Assembly: GCA_900770015.1 (NCBI GenBank)
Contig: CAAGIU010000036.1
Location: 1 to 6,374, forward strand
DNA from: an uncultured Oscillospiraceae bacterium
Lineage (GTDB): Bacteria; Bacillota_A; Clostridia; Oscillospirales; Oscillospiraceae
Direction: 5' to 3'
Length of the DNA stretch: 6,374 bases
The position numbers and the translations under genes were made by a program. This document shows positions 4,747-6,374 of this stretch, piece after piece; within the stretch, counting starts at the first letter, position 1; each line of letters starts with the position of its first letter. The notes under the pieces were generated by a model, which saw only the letters and a list, made by a program, of their open reading frames with translations, ran no database searches and was not told the DNA's origin.

Positions 4747-6219
4747 ATGCCTGACTTCATCCATATTCATCCGAAAGATAATGTGGTAGTCGCTCTGAAG
4801 GCTGTTCCCGCGGGAACAGCCTTTGAGGGCGTTGTTGCCGCGTCCGATATCCCCCAGGGTCACAAAATGGCCATCCGCCCCATGGCGGAGAACGAGCAGG
4901 TCATCAAGTACGGCTTCTCCATCGGCCACACCGTGGCCCCTGTGGCCCCCGGCCAGTGGGTGCACACCCACAACATGAAAACCAACCTCTCCGGCGAGCT
5001 GGAATACACCTACAATCCCAAAATTGAAGTCCCCGCCCCCATGCCCTGCGGCACCTTCCGGGGCTACCGCAGAGCGGACGGCAAGGTGGGCATCCGCAAC
5101 GAAATCTGGATCATCCCCACCGTGGGCTGCGTCAACGACGTGGCCAAAAAGCTGGTGAAGGACAATCAGGATCTGGTGTCCGGCTCCATCGAGGGCCTGT
5201 ACACCTTCACCCATCCCTTCGGCTGCTCCCAGACCGGCGCCGACCACGCCCAGACCCGCAAGCTCCTGGCTGCCCTGACCCGCCATCCCAACGCCGGCGG
5301 TGTTCTGGTGCTGAGCCTGGGCTGCGAAAACCTGACCCACGAGCAGTTTGTGGCAGAGCTGGGGGATTACGACGAAAACCGGGTGAAATTCCTGACCTGC
5401 CAGCAGGTGGAGGACGAATTCTCCGCCGCCCGCCATCTTCTGGAGCAGCTGGCGGACTACGCGGGCAAGGCCCGCCGGGAACCCATCCCCGCTTCCGAGC
5501 TGGTCATCGGCATGAAGTGCGGCGGCTCCGACGGTCTGTCCGGCATCACCGCCAACCCCACCGTGGGAAGGTTTTCCGATATGCTGGTGGCCCAGGGCGG
5601 CTCCACCGTGCTCACCGAGGTGCCCGAGATGTTCGGCGCCGAGGGCTTCCTGATGGACCGCTGCATCAACGAGGAGGTCTTCCACAAGGCCGTGGACATG
5701 ATCAACGGCTTCAAGGCCTATTTCCTGCGCCACAACGAGGTGGTCTACGAGAACCCCAGCCCCGGCAACAAGGCAGGCGGCATCACCACCCTGGAGGACA
5801 AATCCTGCGGCTGTGTCCAGAAGGGCGGCAGCGCTCCCATCATGGATGTCATCGGCTACGGCGATCCCGTGGTGACCAAGGGCCTCAACATGCTCTACGG
5901 CCCCGGCAATGACCTGGTGTCCTCCACCGCCCTGACCGCCGCGGGCGCCCATCTGATTCTCTTTACCACCGGCCGCGGCACCCCCTTCGGCGCCCCCGCC
6001 CCCACCATGAAGCTGGCCACCAACACCCCGCTGGCTGTCAAGAAGTCCGGCTGGATCGACTTCAACGCCGGTGTGGTGGCCGACGGCAAGCGCACCCTGG
6101 ACGAAGCCGCCGCCGACCTGATGGCTCTGGTGCTGGAGGTTGCCTCCGGCAAGCAGACAAAGGCCGAGGAAAAGGGCTTCCGGGAAATTTCCATCTTCAA
6201 GGACGGCGTCGTCCTATAA
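4747..6219 (+). CDS. uxaA: Altronate dehydratase (altronate hydrolase)
   Basis: This cytoplasmic enzyme dehydrates D-altronate to 2-keto-3-deoxygluconate (EC 4.2.1.7), an Fe(II)/Mn-dependent step after UxaB. The 490 residues match E. coli UxaA (about 495). An N-terminal SAF-type domain (about 9-76) ends in IGHTVAPVAPGQWVHTHN (59-76) with the usual histidines. The main altronate/galactarate dehydratase domain shows VGIRNE (114-119), HPFGCSQTG (156-164), LGCENL (191-196), KCGGSDGLSGITANP (257-271), KSCGCVQKGG (352-361) and FTTGRGTPFG (406-415), with the conserved cysteines present. Both domains are fused as in the full-length family. GGAGGA (4737-4742) precedes the ATG by four bases, and the 15-nt gap from uxaB implies one operon. 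Oddity: codons 18-26 encode a perfect 26-bp palindrome. A hairpin terminator follows the stop codon. Confidence 0.95.
   Translation: MPDFIHIHPKDNVVVALKAVPAGTAFEGVVAASDIPQGHKMAIRPMAENEQVIKYGFSIGHTVAPVAPGQWVHTHNMKTNLSGELEYTYNPKIEVPAPMPCGTFRGYRRADGKVGIRNEIWIIPTVGCVNDVAKKLVKDNQDLVSGSIEGLYTFTHPFGCSQTGADHAQTRKLLAALTRHPNAGGVLVLSLGCENLTHEQFVAELGDYDENRVKFLTCQQVEDEFSAARHLLEQLADYAGKARREPIPASELVIGMKCGGSDGLSGITANPTVGRFSDMLVAQGGSTVLTEVPEMFGAEGFLMDRCINEEVFHKAVDMINGFKAYFLRHNEVVYENPSPGNKAGGITTLEDKSCGCVQKGGSAPIMDVIGYGDPVVTKGLNMLYGPGNDLVSSTALTAAGAHLILFTTGRGTPFGAPAPTMKLATNTPLAVKKSGWIDFNAGVVADGKRTLDEAAADLMALVLEVASGKQTKAEEKGFREISIFKDGVVL
4798..4823. repeat. Perfect 26-bp palindrome inside the start of uxaA
   Basis: The arm AAGGCTGTTCCCG (4798-4810) is followed without spacer by its exact reverse complement (4811-4823). 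It lies 51 nt after the uxaA start and encodes residues 18-26 (KAVPAGTAF). In RNA it can form an 11-bp stem with a CGCG loop, followed by only TTTG, so it is a poor terminator. It could be a regulator binding site in the coding region or a translation/processing structure between uxaB and uxaA. Confidence 0.85.
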
Positions 6220-6252
6220 TCAGCTTCAAAAGGAAGATTCTGTCAAAAAGAA

Positions 6253-6289
6253 ATCGGTGCCTCACAAAACGTGGGGCACCGATATTTTT
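6253..6289 (+). terminator. Intrinsic terminator of the uxaBA operon, probably bidirectional
   Basis: A 13-bp stem (6253-6265 with 6271-6283, all pairs standard except one G-T) closes over an AAAAC loop and is followed by ATTTTTC (6284-6290). It starts 33 nt after the uxaA stop. The A-run at 6245-6249 before the stem gives a T-run on the opposite strand, so it may also stop transcription arriving from the right. Confidence 0.92.
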
Positions 6290-6311
6290 CTATGTGCATA
6301 TTGGTCTGACT

Positions 6312-6374
6312 CAGCAAATTGTAATTTGGCGGGGTGCGCCAAAGGCTCCCTCTGGGAGGGAGCTGGCCGCGAAG
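6312..6374 (-). repeat. Intergenic multi-hairpin repeat element, right copy, inverted and cut by the window end
   Basis: CAGCAAATTGTAATTTG (6312-6328) is the exact reverse complement of 74-90 in the left copy. As there, a short GC hairpin (GGCG 6328-6331 with CGCC 6337-6340) and a CTCCC hairpin (GCTCCCTC 6345-6352 with GAGGGAGC 6356-6363) follow in the same order. The stems have diverged in sequence but keep pairing, suggesting the structure matters or that it is a recurrent family. The distal part lies beyond the window. Confidence 0.65.

Noticed and set aside
3232..5952. A 906-codon open frame on the minus strand spanning uxaB and uxaA
   Set aside because: It is codon-in-phase with both sense genes, so it stays open simply because the biased sense genes use no TTA, CTA or TCA codons. 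Its translation is low-complexity G/A/V/H/Q-rich and resembles no protein family.

Overview
The window is a compact, GC-rich bacterial segment with G/C-biased third codon positions. It carries five complete genes and little else. The protein families, the strong GGAGG-type ribosome binding sites and hairpin-rich intergenic repeats built around CAAATTACAATTTGCTG suggest a gut Clostridia, probably Oscillospiraceae/Ruminococcaceae (Faecalibacterium-like). That placement is inferred from sequence style and was not checked by any search.

Layout. Bases 4-90 are a dispersed-type repeat made of four consecutive small hairpins. Bases 91-226 form a leader with a weak promoter candidate, a G-free pyrimidine tract with a 7-nt period and an AT palindrome. 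On the + strand follow a MATE-family multidrug/cation antiporter (227-1561) and, after a 57-nt gap holding a hairpin, a RimJ/RimL-type GNAT acetyltransferase (1619-2185). Convergent to these, with only 7 nt between the stop codons, lies an AraC-family regulator with an N-terminal cupin-like domain (2193-3056, minus). A 181-nt divergent control region (3057-3237) separates it from a two-gene operon: uxaB, tagaturonate reductase (3238-4731), and uxaA, altronate dehydratase (4747-6219). The operon ends at a strong hairpin terminator (6253-6289). The right edge (6312-6374) is a second copy of the edge repeat in inverted orientation, cut by the window end.

How it works together. UxaB reduces tagaturonate to altronate and UxaA dehydrates altronate to 2-keto-3-deoxygluconate (KDG), two middle steps of D-galacturonate (pectin) catabolism. 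The isomerase UxaC and the KDG kinase and aldolase are not here and must be encoded elsewhere if the pathway is complete. The divergent AraC-type gene is the obvious candidate regulator. The shared control region has three directly repeated TCGCA-containing boxes. One overlaps the -35 of the regulator's own promoter, and another sits where the uxaB promoter should have a -35 but has only a very poor one. The MATE and GNAT genes look unrelated to sugar-acid metabolism.

The most unusual features are a perfect 26-bp palindrome inside the 5' coding region of uxaA (4798-4823), the three-box operator candidate, and the inverted repeat pair bracketing the whole window. I see no radically new system; the core is a known pathway with potentially undescribed local regulation.
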